A stretch of DNA of 6,295 nucleotides from Anaerolineae bacterium (GTDB lineage: Bacteria > Chloroflexota > Anaerolineae > Aggregatilineales > UBA3940): NCBI GenBank assembly GCA_020852775.1, contig JADZAD010000137.1:1-6295 (forward strand), given 5' to 3'. Below, in pieces: positions 5,565 through 6,295 of the stretch. A program made the translations under genes and the position numbers. The notes beneath the pieces are model-generated. The model had not been told where the DNA came from. It ran no database searches and saw nothing but the letters and a program-made list of their open reading frames with translations. The first letter of the stretch is position 1. Every line of letters starts with the position of its first letter.

Positions 5565-6295
5565 ATGACTGAGGAACCGATCGATTTCGATGCAGAGCCC
5601 GTTGCGGAACAAACGCAGCCGGACTCCGCGAGCCGTTCCCGTTACCGGATCGTCTTCGCTAAAGAAGGGACACTGCGCTACATCGCGCATCTTGACCTTG
5701 CCCGCCTGTGGGAGCGTGTGCTGCGGCGGGCAAAGATGCCGCTTGCCTATTCGCAGGGATTCAACCCCCGCCCGCGGCTCCAACTGGCTGCCGCGCTGCC
5801 ACTGGGTTATACCGGTATGGCTGAGATCGTGGATATCTGGCTGATGACCACCGGGCTGGCTGACCTGGAAGCAGCACAGGCTGGTATTCAGGCGGCCTCA
5901 CCGCCGGGGCTGCGGGTGGTCAGTATGGAACCGGCAGACCTGCGTGAGCCGCCGCTGCAGGTCCGCACGCGTTCGGGTACGTATGTCGTGCGTTTCCCTT
6001 CCGGCCTGCCTTCCAGCGCCGATGCCCTGCGTGAACGAATCTCCGCGATCCTTGGGGCTGAGACCCTGGTGGTGCGGCGCCGTAAGGGTGAAGGCGACCT
6101 GCGTCCACTGATCTTCGCGCTCCGGCTGGTCACAGAGCCTTCCCCGGTGCTGGAAATGGGACTGGCGCTCGCGGAGCAGGGAACCACGCGCCCTGATGAG
6201 GTTATGGCGCTCCTCGGCGTCGATCCCGTGCAGACAGACATCAGCCGCACCGGGATAACCTACGACCAGGTGAAGCTGCTGGCGGCTGATCGGCA
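5565..6295 (+). CDS. TIGR03936/DUF2344 radical SAM-associated protein, 3' end outside the window
   Basis: The frame stays open for 243 codons to the edge of the window. Residues ~27-90 match the start of the DUF2344 family: YRIVFAKEGTLRYIAHLDLA, then ERVLRRAKMPLAYSQGFNPR and ALPLGYTG with MAEIVDIWL. The HLDL and RRA..P.AYS.GFNP elements are the recognisable core. Proteins of this family are encoded next to, or fused to, a B12-binding radical SAM protein, often near RNase E/G and ribosomal protein L21 genes; their biochemical role is not established. Here the domain is free-standing, and the preceding gene is not a radical SAM enzyme, so any partner must lie downstream. About 25 acidic, poorly conserved-looking residues precede the domain. 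No good ribosome binding site is visible before the ATG, so translation may be coupled to the upstream gene that ends 9 bases earlier, or the true start could differ. Confidence 0.88.
   Translation, partial: MTEEPIDFDAEPVAEQTQPDSASRSRYRIVFAKEGTLRYIAHLDLARLWERVLRRAKMPLAYSQGFNPRPRLQLAAALPLGYTGMAEIVDIWLMTTGLADLEAAQAGIQAASPPGLRVVSMEPADLREPPLQVRTRSGTYVVRFPSGLPSSADALRERISAILGAETLVVRRRKGEGDLRPLIFALRLVTEPSPVLEMGLALAEQGTTRPDEVMALLGVDPVQTDISRTGITYDQVKLLAADR

Overview
The window looks like a stretch of core chromosome from a GC-rich bacterium, and all genes lie on the + strand. The best taxonomic guess is Chloroflexota or a neighbouring phylum, at moderate confidence. It rests on protein style (a pseudouridine synthase with a long Pro/Arg/Gly tail, cmk next to a PlsC-type acyltransferase, a free-standing DUF2344 protein) and on a glmS ribozyme outside its usual low-GC Firmicutes setting. 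I see no mobile element, CRISPR array, tRNA or rRNA.

Layout. (1) 1-2312 is an apparent operon: the 3' part of an RsuA/RluB-type rRNA pseudouridine synthase, then cmk (cytidylate kinase, overlapping by ATGA), then a PlsC-type acyltransferase 15 bases later. (2) 2313-2761 is a long non-coding leader. It holds a sigma70-type promoter (TTGCCC-17-TATACT), a possible 18-codon leader ORF, and an RNA that matches the core of the glmS self-cleaving ribozyme, including both pseudoknots. (3) 2762-4606 is glmS, glucosamine-6-phosphate synthase, closed by a strong intrinsic terminator at 4629-4671. (4) A second promoter (TTGCCC-17-TACGAT) at 4702-4730 drives an unrecognised 258-residue helical protein, followed 9 bases later by a TIGR03936/DUF2344 protein that runs off the window.

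How they work together. The first operon combines ribosome modification, CMP/dCMP phosphorylation and phosphatidic acid synthesis, a common housekeeping grouping. glmS makes glucosamine-6-phosphate for cell-wall and glycan precursors. Its leader should sense that product: in the known class, glucosamine-6-phosphate is the cofactor for self-cleavage, which lowers glmS expression.

The most interesting item is the ribozyme. Its catalytic landmarks are kept, but it carries about 58 extra bases forming two additional hairpins inside the core, plus another extra hairpin before P4. That makes it a structural variant rather than the compact Bacillus/Thermoanaerobacter form. The rest of the window is ordinary.
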